A stretch of 64,000 nt of DNA from CAVQDV01 sp963711375 (GCA_963711375.1 CAVQDV010000005.1:1240001-1304000), one strand, 5' to 3'; positions 8,916 through 17,261 are shown, counted from the stretch's first letter. A program made the numbers and translations. Notes: generated by a model not told the origin, from the sequence alone.

Positions 8916-9748
8916 TTCGCCTCCCTTCTCCCGGGAAACTGAATTTATTTTTACATGTCCTGGGGCGGCGAGAAGATGGCTACCATAATTTGCAAACCGT
9001 TTTTCAATTTATCGATTTTTGTGACGAAATTTCGTTTGAAATTCGAAATGACGGAAAAATCTTGGTGGCGCCCTTTTCCGAATTTATTTCCCTAGAGGAT
9101 AATCTGATTTATAAAGCCGCTCTCGCCCTTAAAAAAAAGGCAAAAGCCAATGTCGGTATTGATATTACGGTTAAAAAACAGTTGCCTCTGGGTGGCGGTG
9201 TGGGGGGTGGTAGTTCAAACGCGGCCACAACCTTACTCGCGTTAAATAAAATCTGGGAATTACAGTTAGCGCAATCAGAATTGCAGGAGCTTGGTATCCG
9301 TTTAGGTGCCGACGTCCCGATTTTTTTACATGGTCATGCGTGTTGGGCAGAAGGGCGTGGCGAAATATTAACGCCGATCATTTTGCCCGAGCTCTGGTAC
9401 GTTCTTTTAATTCCACCGGTTCATGCCGAAACCCGGAAATTTTTTAATGATTCGCGATTGACATGGACGGCCGATCCACTCACAATGACGCACTATCAAT
9501 TTGGACAAGGGCACAACGATTTTGAGCCCATCGCAAGGATGGATTTTTCGCCAATTGCAGATGCCTTGGACTGGCTGAACACCTTTGCTCCTGCGCGAAT
9601 GAGCGGCACAGGAAGCACAGTTTTTGCTGCATTTGACACGAGAGAAGAAGCGAGTAGAATAGTGGCGCTTTCGCCTGGCCAGTTTCAGGCTGTTGTCGCT
9701 AAAGGCTTGAATCATTCTCCTTTGCTGGCGGCGTTAGCGAGTTTTTAA
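8912..9748 (+). CDS. ispE: 4-diphosphocytidyl-2-C-methyl-D-erythritol kinase
   Basis: 278 residues, GHMP kinase family; phosphorylates CDP-methylerythritol in the non-mevalonate isoprenoid pathway. Seen: N-terminal PSPGKLNLFLHV with the active-site Lys9, the glycine-rich ATP loop GGGVGGGSSNAA (94-105) and the catalytic Asp134 in LGADVPIFLHG. It is coupled to lolB and followed three bases later by tRNA-Gln. Confidence 0.96.
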   Translation: MIRLPSPGKLNLFLHVLGRREDGYHNLQTVFQFIDFCDEISFEIRNDGKILVAPFSEFISLEDNLIYKAALALKKKAKANVGIDITVKKQLPLGGGVGGGSSNAATTLLALNKIWELQLAQSELQELGIRLGADVPIFLHGHACWAEGRGEILTPIILPELWYVLLIPPVHAETRKFFNDSRLTWTADPLTMTHYQFGQGHNDFEPIARMDFSPIADALDWLNTFAPARMSGTGSTVFAAFDTREEASRIVALSPGQFQAVVAKGLNHSPLLAALASF

Positions 9749-9750
9749 AT

Positions 9751-9825
9751 TGGGGTGTCGCCAAGCGGTAAGGCACCGGGTTTTGATCCCGGCATTCCCA
9801 GGTTCGAATCCTGGCACCCCAGCCA
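9751..9825 (+). tRNA. tRNA-Gln (UUG)
   Basis: A full cloverleaf: acceptor TGGGGTG (9751-9757) pairs with CACCCCA (9815-9821), the anticodon stem CCGGG/CCCGG closes the 7-nt loop TTTTGAT with anticodon TTG at 9783-9785, and the T-arm has GGTTCGAATC. The 3' CCA (9823-9825) is encoded. The place between ispE and prs is conserved in gammaproteobacteria. Confidence 0.97.
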
Positions 9826-9854
9826 ATTTTTACAATAATCATTCGGGTGCATTC

Positions 9855-10802
9855 ATGGATATCAAAGTTTTCAGTGGCAATGCTAATCCTGCTCTCGCAC
9901 AGAAAATTGCTGTCGCAATGGGTAGGCCGCTGGGCGCGATAATAGTAGATCGTTTCAGTGACGGCGAAGTGCGAGTTGATATTCTCGAAAATGTCCGCGG
10001 TCGCGAAGTTTTTATTATTCAGCCCACCTGTGCTCCTACGAATGATAATTTAATGGAATTAGTGGTGATGGCCGATGCTTTTCGTCGAGCCTCTGCTGCG
10101 AGTATTACGGCGGTGGCGCCTTATTTTGGTTATGCACGTCAAGATCGTCGAGTGCGTTCTCAGCGTGTGCCCATTACCGCGAAAGTAGTGGCCGATATGT
10201 TACAGGCCGTGGGCATTACCCGTTTAATTACCGTCGATTTACACGCCGAACAAATTCAGGGCTTTTTTTATATTCCTGTTGATAATATTTATGCCAGTAA
10301 TGTCATGATCGAAAATGATGGGCTTCTTAATCATTATCCAGATCCGGTTGTCGTTTCTCCAGACGTTGGGGGCGTTGTTCGAGCGCGTGCGATTGCGAAG
10401 CGGCTTCACGACACGGATTTGGCGATTATTGATAAACGTCGTCCTTCTGCTAATCAATCTGAGGTGATGAATGTCATCGGTGATGTAGCTGGGCGCAATT
10501 GCGTAATTGTGGATGATATCGTCGACACGGCTGGCACTTTATGTCAGGCCGCCATTGCTTTGAAAAAGAAGGGCGCTCAACGCGTGGGTGCTTATTGCAC
10601 GCATGCGGTTTTATCAGGAAAAGCCCTGGAAAACATCAGCAATTCTGAATTGCACACTGTGGTGGTGAGCGACACGATCCCGCTTTCTGAAGCGGCACAA
10701 AATAATCCTAAAATTCGTCAGGTTAGCCTGAGCAACTTGGTAGCTGAAACAATTCTCCGCGTAAACCAAAAAGAATCGGTAAGCTCTCTTTTTGTAGATT
10801 AA
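9855..10802 (+). CDS. prs: Ribose-phosphate pyrophosphokinase
   Basis: 315 residues, the standard length. Makes PRPP from ribose-5-phosphate and ATP for nucleotide, His and Trp synthesis. Seen: the flexible loop YARQDRRVRSQRVPITAK and the PRPP-binding signature CVIVDDIVDTAGTLC. The frame is open further upstream through tRNA-Gln, but the start must be the ATG at 9855 (MDIKVFSGNANPALA), which matches the family N-terminus. Confidence 0.97.
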   Translation: MDIKVFSGNANPALAQKIAVAMGRPLGAIIVDRFSDGEVRVDILENVRGREVFIIQPTCAPTNDNLMELVVMADAFRRASAASITAVAPYFGYARQDRRVRSQRVPITAKVVADMLQAVGITRLITVDLHAEQIQGFFYIPVDNIYASNVMIENDGLLNHYPDPVVVSPDVGGVVRARAIAKRLHDTDLAIIDKRRPSANQSEVMNVIGDVAGRNCVIVDDIVDTAGTLCQAAIALKKKGAQRVGAYCTHAVLSGKALENISNSELHTVVVSDTIPLSEAAQNNPKIRQVSLSNLVAETILRVNQKESVSSLFVD

Positions 10803-10834
10803 TATTTCCCCTCACTCGTCGCGGGTACGCGCCG

Positions 10835-10857
10835 ACCTCTCCCACAAGGGGAGAGGT
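10835..10857 (-). repeat. Dispersed palindromic repeat, copy A
   Basis: Inverted repeat ACCTCTCCC (10835-10843), 5-base loop ACAAG, GGGAGAGGT (10849-10857). With the upstream CCCCTCACT it is the reverse-orientation member of a family also seen at 19281, 31749 and 40313. It lies between prs and rplY and could end or stabilise the prs transcript. Confidence 0.7.
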
Positions 10858-10932
10858 GGAAAAAACCCCTTCCCTTTTTTGTCAAAATCGGTACAATGCC
10901 CTATTCCCGAATAGGCTTTGGAGTATCTAAAC

Positions 10933-11607
10933 ATGATGAATTTCGAATTTAATGCAGATGTCCGCGGTGTCAAAGGCACGAAAGCGGCACGTGGTATGCG
11001 CCGTCAAGAAATCGTTCCTGCGGTTGTATATGGTGCGGGCCAAGAGCCCCAAAAAATCAGCTTGTCCCACCAAGCTGTCTTGCGCGCGCTTGAAAATGAA
11101 GCGGTGTATTCACATATTTTGACGCTGAAATTAGCGGGCAAAAATGAGCAAGTTATTTTAAAAGACATGCATCGTCATCCGTTTAAATCGCAAATTATGC
11201 ATATGGATTTTATGCGAATTAATGCGAATGAAGAATTAACCATGCACGTACCCTTACATATTGTCGACGAAGATAAGGCCCCTGGCATAAAAGATGGTGG
11301 CGTGATGTCGAAGTTGATGAACGATGTTGCGATTCGTTGCTTACCCGCCAATTTACCAGAATACATCGAGCTCAGCGTAGCTGGTTTAGGTATTGGTGAT
11401 TCCTTGCATTTGACCGATATCAAATTGCCAAAAGGTGTCGAGTTTGTAACGGAAATTGATGAAGAACACAATCAGCCTGTTGTTAGCATCCATGTATCTA
11501 AAGTATCGAGCGACTCGATTGAAGAAGGTGCTCCAGTAGCAGGTATCACTGAAGTTCTAGGTGAAGTAGAAGCGGCTGCAGAAGAAGCTGAAGAAGGCAA
11601 AGAATAA
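10933..11607 (+). CDS. rplY: Ribosomal protein bL25, long (Ctc/TL5) form
   Basis: 224 residues from the ATG at 10933. The N-terminal ~95 residues are the bL25 5S-rRNA-binding domain (RQEIVPAVVYGAG, LKDMHRHPFKSQIMHMDFMRI), followed by the TL5-type C-terminal beta domain (LPEYIELSVAGLGIGDSLHL). The last ~25 residues are acidic (EVEAAAEEAEEG). GGAG nine bases upstream supports 10933; an in-frame TTG at 10918 is less likely. Gene order prs-rplY-pth-ychF is conserved. Confidence 0.96.
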   Translation: MMNFEFNADVRGVKGTKAARGMRRQEIVPAVVYGAGQEPQKISLSHQAVLRALENEAVYSHILTLKLAGKNEQVILKDMHRHPFKSQIMHMDFMRINANEELTMHVPLHIVDEDKAPGIKDGGVMSKLMNDVAIRCLPANLPEYIELSVAGLGIGDSLHLTDIKLPKGVEFVTEIDEEHNQPVVSIHVSKVSSDSIEEGAPVAGITEVLGEVEAAAEEAEEGKE

Positions 11608-11676
11608 TAGGCCCTGAAAAATCGCCCAACCTAGGGAAAATATGGGCTATTGCCTGTTAAGTGAGAGGGCTCAGCA

Positions 11677-12252
11677 TTGTCTGCAATTCAGTTGATCGTC
11701 GGTTTAGGCAACCCGGGCGCAGAGTATGAAAATACTCGGCATAATGCAGGCGCCTGGTTTGTCGAATTTTTCGCTGCTCAAAAAAATATTTCCCTTATTC
11801 GTGAAAAAAAATTTAATGGTATGATCGCGCAAGCTTCTATGGCCGAAAATTTATTTTGGCTTTTAATTCCTTCGACTTACATGAATGAAAGCGGCAAAGC
11901 AGTATCTGCGATAGCTCGGTTTTATAAAATTTCTCCAGAGGCGGTTTTAGTGGCGCATGATGAGCTTGATTTTCCAGTTGGAAAAATACGTTTAAAAGAG
12001 AGTGGCGGTCATGGCGGGCATAATGGCCTGCGCAGCATAATTGAGTGCTTAGGATCGGATCAATTTATGAGATTGCGAATTGGCATTGATCATCCGGGGC
12101 ATCGAGATCGTGTCGTACCTTATGTGCTTAGCAAGCCTTCGCAAAGTGATCGAGAAAAAATTGATATAGCTATTTCAGACTGTGTTTTGCCGGTAAATGA
12201 TTTAATTTTGGGTGATCGACAAAAAGCATTTCGAGATTTGCATAATTGCTGA
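11677..12252 (+). CDS. pth: Peptidyl-tRNA hydrolase
   Basis: 191 residues. Recycles peptidyl-tRNAs released from stalled ribosomes. The N-terminus IVGLGNPGAEYENTRHNAG carries the catalytic His22; NESGKAV and HDELDFPVGKIRLKESGGHGGHNGLRS are family signatures. The start is an in-frame TTG at 11677 preceded by AGAGGG; no ATG exists before the conserved IVGLGNPG, so TTG initiation is the only good choice. Confidence 0.96.
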   Translation: MSAIQLIVGLGNPGAEYENTRHNAGAWFVEFFAAQKNISLIREKKFNGMIAQASMAENLFWLLIPSTYMNESGKAVSAIARFYKISPEAVLVAHDELDFPVGKIRLKESGGHGGHNGLRSIIECLGSDQFMRLRIGIDHPGHRDRVVPYVLSKPSQSDREKIDIAISDCVLPVNDLILGDRQKAFRDLHNC

Positions 12253-12284
12253 AGGGGTTTTCAAAGATTTAACAGGGGTTTTTT

Positions 12285-13376
12285 ATGGCATTTAAATGTG
12301 GAATTGTAGGCTTACCAAACGTGGGAAAATCCACGCTATTTAACGCACTCACGCAGGCAAAAATTGCCGCAGAAAATTATCCTTTTTGCACAATAGAGCC
12401 CAATGTTGGAATGGTACCCATGCCAGATCCACGCTTAGATAAAATTGCGGCCATCGCAAAATCAAAACAAATTATCCCCACCACGATGAAATTCGTGGAT
12501 ATTGCGGGCCTAGTGGCAGGAGCAGCAAAAGGCGAAGGTCTAGGAAATAAATTTTTAGCCAATATTCGAGAAACGCAGGCCATTGCACACGTGGTGCGTT
12601 GTTTTGAAAATGACGATGTCACACACGTTGCCGGAAAAGTGGACCCGCTTGCAGATATAGAAGTGATCGATACCGAGCTAGCATTGTCCGATTTAGAAGC
12701 CATAGAAAAAGCCTTATTAAAAATTTCAAAAGACGCAAAACGCGGCGAAAAAGAAGCTATAAAAAAAGAAGAAATTTTAGAAGCGGTAAGAAGCCAATTA
12801 AATCTCGGTAAACCCCTTCGAGGCCAAAAATTAAGTGATGAAGCCAAAGAAATATTGGCACCTTTCCAATTATTAACCGCAAAACCGGTGATGTATATTG
12901 CAAATGTTGATGAAGCGGGATTAAAAAATTCAGAACATTTACAGAGAGTGAAAAAACACGCAGAAGACGAAGGCTCAATAGTAGTTCCCATTTGTGCGGC
13001 GATTGAAGCAGAATTAACCGAGCTCGATGAATCCGAGCGAAATGAATTTTTGCAGTCACTGGGTTTAGAAGAACCTGGATTAAATCGAGTGGTGCGCGCC
13101 GGTCATAAAATACTGGGATTACAGACTTATTTTACAGTAGGCCCAAAAGAAGCACGGGCCTGGACCATTCCGGTGGGAGCCAGCGCCCCACAAGCAGCAG
13201 GCGAAATTCACACCGATTTCGAAAAAGGTTTTATCCGGGCCGAAGTCATCGCCTATGACGATTACGTAAAATACAACGGAGAAGTGGGCGCAAAAGACGC
13301 TGGAAAATGGCGTCTAGAAGGAAAAGATTACATTGTCCAAGACGGCGATATAATTTTATTCCGATTTAATGTTTAA
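12285..13376 (+). CDS. ychF: Redox-regulated ATPase YchF (OLA1 family)
   Basis: 363 residues, the usual length. An Obg-related P-loop protein that prefers ATP and associates with ribosomes. Seen: P-loop GLPNVGKSTLFNAL at residues 7-20, PFCTIEPNVG, DIAGLVAGAAKGEGLG, the noncanonical specificity motif NVDE, and the C-terminal TGS-like domain (YFTVGPKEARAWTI). AGGGG precedes the ATG. Two bases of its stop overlap the end of the toxin remnant on the other strand. Confidence 0.97.
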   Translation: MAFKCGIVGLPNVGKSTLFNALTQAKIAAENYPFCTIEPNVGMVPMPDPRLDKIAAIAKSKQIIPTTMKFVDIAGLVAGAAKGEGLGNKFLANIRETQAIAHVVRCFENDDVTHVAGKVDPLADIEVIDTELALSDLEAIEKALLKISKDAKRGEKEAIKKEEILEAVRSQLNLGKPLRGQKLSDEAKEILAPFQLLTAKPVMYIANVDEAGLKNSEHLQRVKKHAEDEGSIVVPICAAIEAELTELDESERNEFLQSLGLEEPGLNRVVRAGHKILGLQTYFTVGPKEARAWTIPVGASAPQAAGEIHTDFEKGFIRAEVIAYDDYVKYNGEVGAKDAGKWRLEGKDYIVQDGDIILFRFNV

Positions 13377-13537
13377 ATTTTCAAGCCCATCACTTCACAA
13401 ACGGCATCACAGATATTTTTCAATTGGTTTTTTGCAATTATAGTCAGCGGTCCACTGACTAAACGTTTATTATCGATAGCACGTATTTGATCAACTAAGA
13501 GATCTGAATTTTTTTCGAGTTTGTCTTGAGCATTAAT
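13373..13537 (-). pseudogene. C-terminal remnant of a MazF/PemK-type toxin
   Basis: Directly after the antitoxin stop, the minus strand encodes about 53 codons (LLVDQIRAIDNKRLVSGPL ... ICDAVCEVMGL, stop at 13373-13375) that match the last third of a MazF/PemK endoribonuclease. The first two thirds, with the fold core and catalytic residues, are missing. There is no credible start codon (the frame opens after a TAA at 13538-13540). I read it as a deletion that left the antitoxin intact. Family assignment is by eye. Confidence 0.6.
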
Positions 13538-13781
13538 TTAAAGAATTTTTTGGATCACGTTCAATTTCACTAAATTCAGCGTTAATTTTCATGCTTTCCT
13601 TTCTTACCCTTAGGCTAGCTTTTTTAAGTCTTTTCTTTCGTTCTTGTTTTTCTATTTCATGATTCATGTTCTCAATGGCCTTACGTATGTAGTTCGTCTG
13701 AGATAAATGCAAAAGATGTGCATTAGCCTTTATTTCTTGTAGAAGGCCATCATTCAGGCTAATAGATACTAAAGATGTCAT
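13533..13781 (-). CDS. Ribbon-helix-helix antitoxin-like protein
   Basis: 82 residues. The N-terminal MTSLVSISLNDGLLQEIKANA looks like the beta-strand plus helix of a CopG/MetJ-Arc ribbon-helix-helix DNA-binding domain, followed by SQTNYIRKAI and a highly charged helical C-terminus that would wrap the toxin. GAGG precedes the ATG. The following toxin gene is reduced to a fragment, so this is an orphan antitoxin wedged between ychF and tRNA-Met, which are adjacent in related genomes. Confidence 0.7.
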   Translation of the reverse strand: MTSLVSISLNDGLLQEIKANAHLLHLSQTNYIRKAIENMNHEIEKQERKKRLKKASLRVRKESMKINAEFSEIERDPKNSLN

Positions 13782-13871
13782 GCTAACCTCGAAAAGAAAA
13801 TTGCTACACTTTCTGAACTACTTTTTTGAATTATAAATCCGTCGTACAATTTGTCAACAATCTTCTAGGCA

Positions 13872-13900
13872 TTGACACGAACCGCCGATCTCGATAACAA
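13872..13900 (+). promoter_or_regulatory. Putative promoter of tRNA-Met
   Basis: A perfect TTGACA (13872-13877) is followed 15-17 bases later by GATAAC/TAACAA (13893-13900) and then, about 23 bases on, by the tRNA. The -35 is strong and the -10 weak. Confidence 0.5.
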
Positions 13901-13923
13901 TAACACCCGTTCCCACCTTTCAA

Positions 13924-13997
13924 GGCTATGTAGCTCAGCTGGTTAGAGCACGGCATTCATAATGCTGGGGTCGTTGGTTCAAGTCCAACCATAGCCA
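13924..13997 (+). tRNA. tRNA-Met (CAU), elongator type
   Basis: Acceptor GGCTATG (13924-13930) pairs with CATAGCC (13990-13996), discriminator A13997. The anticodon stem CGGCA/TGCTG closes TTCATAA with anticodon CAT, and the T-arm is GTTGG-TTCAAGT-CCAAC. It closely follows E. coli elongator tRNA-Met, and position downstream of ychF is conserved. The 3' CCA is not encoded, unlike tRNA-Gln in this window. Confidence 0.95.
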
Positions 13998-14007
13998 TTC
14001 CCGAATC

Positions 14008-14036
14008 TTGCAAAAACTTTTGGAATCCTATATATC
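14008..14036 (+). promoter_or_regulatory. Promoter of first major pilin gene
   Basis: TTGCAA (14008-14013), 17-base spacer, TATATC (14031-14036), about 25 bases before the start codon. The same hexamers and spacing recur before the second pilin gene (14532-14560), which is good support. Confidence 0.6.
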
Positions 14037-14060
14037 TAAGTCTTACAAGGAGTGAGGGCT

Positions 14061-14468
14061 ATGACAATGACGAGGAGATTCACAAGAGGTTTTACCTTGA
14101 TGGAGCTATTGATCGCCATCGCCATCGTTGGTTTATTGGCTGCTATCGCTATCCCAAGCTACATGAATTACGAGCGAAAGTCCCAATACACCCAAATTAT
14201 TCAAACGGCTGATTCTTTCAGGCCAGCTATTGCAAGCTGCATTCAAAAATTAAGTACAGTTACAGGTTGTAATTTAGGCGCTAATGGAATTCCCACCTGG
14301 GCAGGGGCTGCTGGAAATGTTAATACCCTAACGGTGACGAATGGTGTTATTAAAGTTACTCCTACCACCACAGTATTTTTAGCAACCGATACTTATACCC
14401 TCACGCCCACCTATACGAATGGTGCTGTGACCTGGGCAGCTACTTGCGCCAACGTGAACTATTGTTGA
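14061..14468 (+). CDS. pilA: Type IV major pilin (PilA-like), paralogue 1
   Basis: About 135 residues. Short basic leader MTMTRRFTRG, cleavage before FTLMELLIAIAIVGLLAAIA, with Glu5 of the mature protein present: a class IVa prepilin. The C-terminal head has four cysteines (SCIQKL, GCN, ATC, NYC), likely two disulfides, the last at the very end. The head (GIPTWAGAAGNVNTLTVTNG) is almost the same as in the next gene. ATG 14061 is eight bases after AAGGAG; a GTG at 14052 is less likely. Forms the pilus fibre. Confidence 0.93.
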   Translation: MTMTRRFTRGFTLMELLIAIAIVGLLAAIAIPSYMNYERKSQYTQIIQTADSFRPAIASCIQKLSTVTGCNLGANGIPTWAGAAGNVNTLTVTNGVIKVTPTTTVFLATDTYTLTPTYTNGAVTWAATCANVNYC

Positions 14469-14531
14469 TTTCTAGCTCATTATTTTACACACATTATACA
14501 CATAAAAAATGCTTAAAAATAAACAACTTAG

Positions 14532-14560
14532 TTGCAAAATTTGGCCACATCCACTATATC
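14532..14560 (+). promoter_or_regulatory. Promoter of second major pilin gene
   Basis: TTGCAA (14532-14537), 17-base spacer, TATATC (14555-14560). Hexamers and spacing are identical to the first pilin promoter although the spacers differ. Confidence 0.6.
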
Positions 14561-14619
14561 TATACATAAGGGCATGAGGCTCTTAACTAAAACAAGTCAA
14601 ACACATGGGGGTTTATATC

Positions 14620-15030
14620 ATGAACAAGATTAGAAGAAGAGTCACGAGCGGCTTCACGTTGATGGAGTTGTTAATTGCGATTGCTATTGTAGGGATTTTG
14701 GCGGCTATCGCGATTCCTAGCTATTTAACATATGTACGTAAGTCGCAATATACAGAAATAATTCAGACGGGTGATACGTATAAGACGGCAACGGCGGCTT
14801 GTATTCAAAAACTGAATACCGTAACGGGTTGCAGCGGCGGCGCCAATGGTATTCCAACCTGGACTGGTGCAGCTGGTAATGTGAACACAGTAACGGTAAC
14901 CAATGGTGTGATTGTGGTAACGCCTACCACGACAGTGTTCTTGGCAACAGACACCTATACCTTAACACCAACCTTAACAAATGGTGCGGTAACCTGGGCA
15001 GCTACCTGCGCAACACCTGGCTACTGTTAG
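14620..15030 (+). CDS. pilA: Type IV major pilin (PilA-like), paralogue 2
   Basis: About 136 residues: leader MNKIRRRVTSG, then FTLMELLIAIAIVGILAAIAIPSYL, Glu5 present. The globular head matches paralogue 1 almost residue for residue (GIPTWTGAAGNVNTVTVTNG, VFLATDTYTLTPT), so this is a tandem duplication, though synonymous sites differ a good deal. ATG 14620 has GGGGG eight bases upstream and is preferred over 14605. It has its own promoter and is followed by a strong terminator, so it is probably expressed as an abundant short mRNA. Confidence 0.93.
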   Translation: MNKIRRRVTSGFTLMELLIAIAIVGILAAIAIPSYLTYVRKSQYTEIIQTGDTYKTATAACIQKLNTVTGCSGGANGIPTWTGAAGNVNTVTVTNGVIVVTPTTTVFLATDTYTLTPTLTNGAVTWAATCATPGYC

Positions 15031-15052
15031 TCTGATAGTGTAATAATAGACG

Positions 15053-15089
15053 CTGCACGTGGCTCACTAGAGCCCCGTGCAGTTTTTTT
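15053..15089 (+). terminator. Rho-independent terminator after second pilin
   Basis: A 13-bp stem CTGCACGTGGCTC/GAGCCCCGTGCAG with one mismatch, loop ACTA, followed by seven T (15083-15089). The third pilin's Shine-Dalgarno starts right after it, so pilB and pilC expression would depend on readthrough or an undetected promoter. Confidence 0.9.
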
Positions 15090-15102
15090 AGGGAGAGGAA
15101 AA

Positions 15103-15540
15103 ATGAGGGTCCAGCAGAAGAGCTTATCGGGATTCACCCTGATGGAACTTCTCTTGGCTATTGCGTTTATTGGAATTCTCGCTGCTATTGCCATACCGTC
15201 TTACCTAGGCTACATCAATCGTTCAGCCTACAGTGCAGTGGTGTCGATGGCAGACCGTATTAAAATTTCCGTTGCCGCCTGCCTCGATTATAACTCTGGG
15301 GTTACCACAAACTGCAATGGAGGCTCAAATTCAATTCCAGCCAACATTACATCCCCAGGCCCTGGACTCGTAGACTCGGTAACGGTAGCATTAGGGGTGA
15401 TAACAATAGTGCCGAAGAACCAAAATGGAATCAGCGCGGCCTATACTTATATTGCAACGCCTACTTATAGCAGCACTACGGGCGTCACTTGGACAATTAC
15501 TGGCGGCGTGTGCGGAACAGGGTATATTCCCGATTGTTAA
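15103..15540 (+). CDS. Type IV pilin-like protein, paralogue 3
   Basis: 145 residues with leader MRVQQKSLSG, then FTLMELLLAIAFIGILAAIAIPSYL and mature Glu5. The head is diverged from the two preceding pilins but keeps the cysteine pattern (ACLDYN, NCNGG, GVCGTG, terminal PDC). GGAGAGGAAAA precedes the ATG. It lies just after the pilin terminator and 14 bases before pilB, so it is probably a low-abundance pilin or a variant fibre subunit. Confidence 0.88.
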   Translation: MRVQQKSLSGFTLMELLLAIAFIGILAAIAIPSYLGYINRSAYSAVVSMADRIKISVAACLDYNSGVTTNCNGGSNSIPANITSPGPGLVDSVTVALGVITIVPKNQNGISAAYTYIATPTYSSTTGVTWTITGGVCGTGYIPDC

Positions 15541-15554
15541 CGGAGTAGAGAATA

Positions 15555-17252
15555 TTGGGCACGGAAGCAAACAATTCCCTCAGTATTTTTGCACAGCGAC
15601 TAGTGTCTCTGGGTTATTTGACGTCTACGCAGGCCGAAGAAGCCGCAAAACGCGCGGAACAAGATAAAAAATCCTTAATTAATCATTTGCATGAGACCCA
15701 AATTTTAGACTCCAAAAAATTAGCCGAGGTCGCTAGCAAGACCTATGGAATACCACTTTATGACTTAAGGGTTCACAACCCAAGCTTTATACCTCAGGAA
15801 TTTCTTGAGCTTGATATTGTGGTTAACAAAGAAGCTTTACCCATTTTAAAACGACCCGATAAATTAGTTGTGGCTGTGGCGGATGCCGATCTTCCCTCGC
15901 TGCGGGAAATCAGCTTTGTTACAGGTTTGAAAACGGAATTTGTCATTGTCGATGGAGCCTATTTGCGGCTTAAAATCGATGAATTAACAGCACCTTTAGA
16001 AGAAACGGAAGAAGTTAATTTTGAAGAATTTGAAATTAATGCGTATAACGACGAAAAAGAAGACGATAGTACGCTCTCCTTTGGCATCGACGACACTCCT
16101 GTGGTGCGCTTTGTCAATAAAGTATTGATGGATGCCATTAGAAGCAAATCTTCCGATATTCATTTTGAACCCTACGAAAAATTATATCGCGTGCGCTATC
16201 GACAAGATGGAATATTATATGAAGTTGCTACTCCCCCATTTAAATTGGTGAATTCGATAGTGGCGCGTTTAAAAGTAATGGCCAATTTAGATATCTCAGA
16301 AAGGCGAGTTCCACAAGATGGACGATTTAAATTAACTCTGGGAAAAGACCGCGCGATTGATTTTCGTATCAGTACCTTGCCCACTTTGCACGGAGAAAAA
16401 GTGGTGATGCGAATTTTAGATCCTTCTGCCACGCAACTCGATATTGCTACCTTAGGTTTCGAACCGAGGCAGCAGGAAGATTATTTAAAAGCCATCAATA
16501 TGTCACAGGGAATCATTTTGGTCACAGGCCCAACGGGTAGCGGTAAGACCGTTTCTCTGTATACGGCTTTGCGAATTTTAAATCGGCCTGAAAAAAATAT
16601 TTCAACGATCGAAGACCCCGTGGAAATTTATATGCAGGGCATTAATCAGGTGCAAGTGAATTTAAAATCCGGTATGACGTTTTCAAAAGCGCTGCGAGCC
16701 TTTTTACGACAGGATCCGGATATTATGATGGTAGGTGAAATTCGAGATCTTGAAACCGCAGAAATTGCTGTTAAAGCGGCACAAACAGGTCACTTAGTAT
16801 TGTCGACTTTGCATACGAATAGTGCGCCAGAAACTCTTGATCGCTTACGAAATATTGGAATTCAAACGTTTAATTTAGCAAGCTCCGTTCTATTGGTAAT
16901 GGCACAACGTTTAGCGAGACGTCTGTGCCAGAATTGCAAAAAACTCGAAAAAATTAATGAGGTAATGCTAAAGGGGGCTGGATTTAATCCTGAAGAATGT
17001 GTAGATATTCAATTTTACGGTCCAGGGAACTGTGATGCATGCACGCGCGGTTACAAAGGTCGGGTGGGGATCTACGAAGTAATGCCCATTTCTGTCGACA
17101 TGCAAAGAATTATTATCAATGAAGGTAATACGCTAGATTTGCGCGAGCAAATGATCAAAGAAGGCATTAAAACCTTGGCGCAGTCTGGCATGGACAAAGT
17201 AAGGCAAGGCTTAACCAGTTTCGAAGAAATTAATCGTGTGTGTTCACGATAG
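15555..17252 (+). CDS. pilB: Type IV pilus extension ATPase PilB
   Basis: 565 residues. Cytoplasmic hexameric motor that drives pilus polymerisation. N-terminal T2SSE_N/MshEN-like region (about 10-150), Walker A GPTGSGKT (325-332), Walker B segment DPDIMMVGEIRD near 387-398, His box GHLVLSTLHTN, and a tetracysteine zinc site (Cys458, Cys461, Cys493, Cys496). The start is TTG (15555) after GGAG; no ATG fits the N-terminal domain. The next gene is pilC. Confidence 0.96.
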   Translation: MGTEANNSLSIFAQRLVSLGYLTSTQAEEAAKRAEQDKKSLINHLHETQILDSKKLAEVASKTYGIPLYDLRVHNPSFIPQEFLELDIVVNKEALPILKRPDKLVVAVADADLPSLREISFVTGLKTEFVIVDGAYLRLKIDELTAPLEETEEVNFEEFEINAYNDEKEDDSTLSFGIDDTPVVRFVNKVLMDAIRSKSSDIHFEPYEKLYRVRYRQDGILYEVATPPFKLVNSIVARLKVMANLDISERRVPQDGRFKLTLGKDRAIDFRISTLPTLHGEKVVMRILDPSATQLDIATLGFEPRQQEDYLKAINMSQGIILVTGPTGSGKTVSLYTALRILNRPEKNISTIEDPVEIYMQGINQVQVNLKSGMTFSKALRAFLRQDPDIMMVGEIRDLETAEIAVKAAQTGHLVLSTLHTNSAPETLDRLRNIGIQTFNLASSVLLVMAQRLARRLCQNCKKLEKINEVMLKGAGFNPEECVDIQFYGPGNCDACTRGYKGRVGIYEVMPISVDMQRIIINEGNTLDLREQMIKEGIKTLAQSGMDKVRQGLTSFEEINRVCSR

Positions 17253-17261
17253 GAGCAAAAT

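Noticed and set aside
9750..9854. N-terminal extension of prs through tRNA-Gln
   Set aside because: It would translate the tRNA gene; the ATG at 9855 matches the conserved Prs start.
10879..10915. Promoter for rplY around TTGTCA and TACAAT
   Set aside because: The two boxes are only about 7 bases apart and no alternative -35 fits the TACAAT.
12377..12991. 204-residue open frame antisense to ychF
   Set aside because: ychF is complete and conserved; the antisense translation is Ser/Phe/Ala-rich as expected from the complement of a coding frame.
13924..13997. tRNA-Met as attachment site for an integrated pilus island
   Set aside because: No integrase gene and no direct repeat of the tRNA 3' end was noticed downstream.
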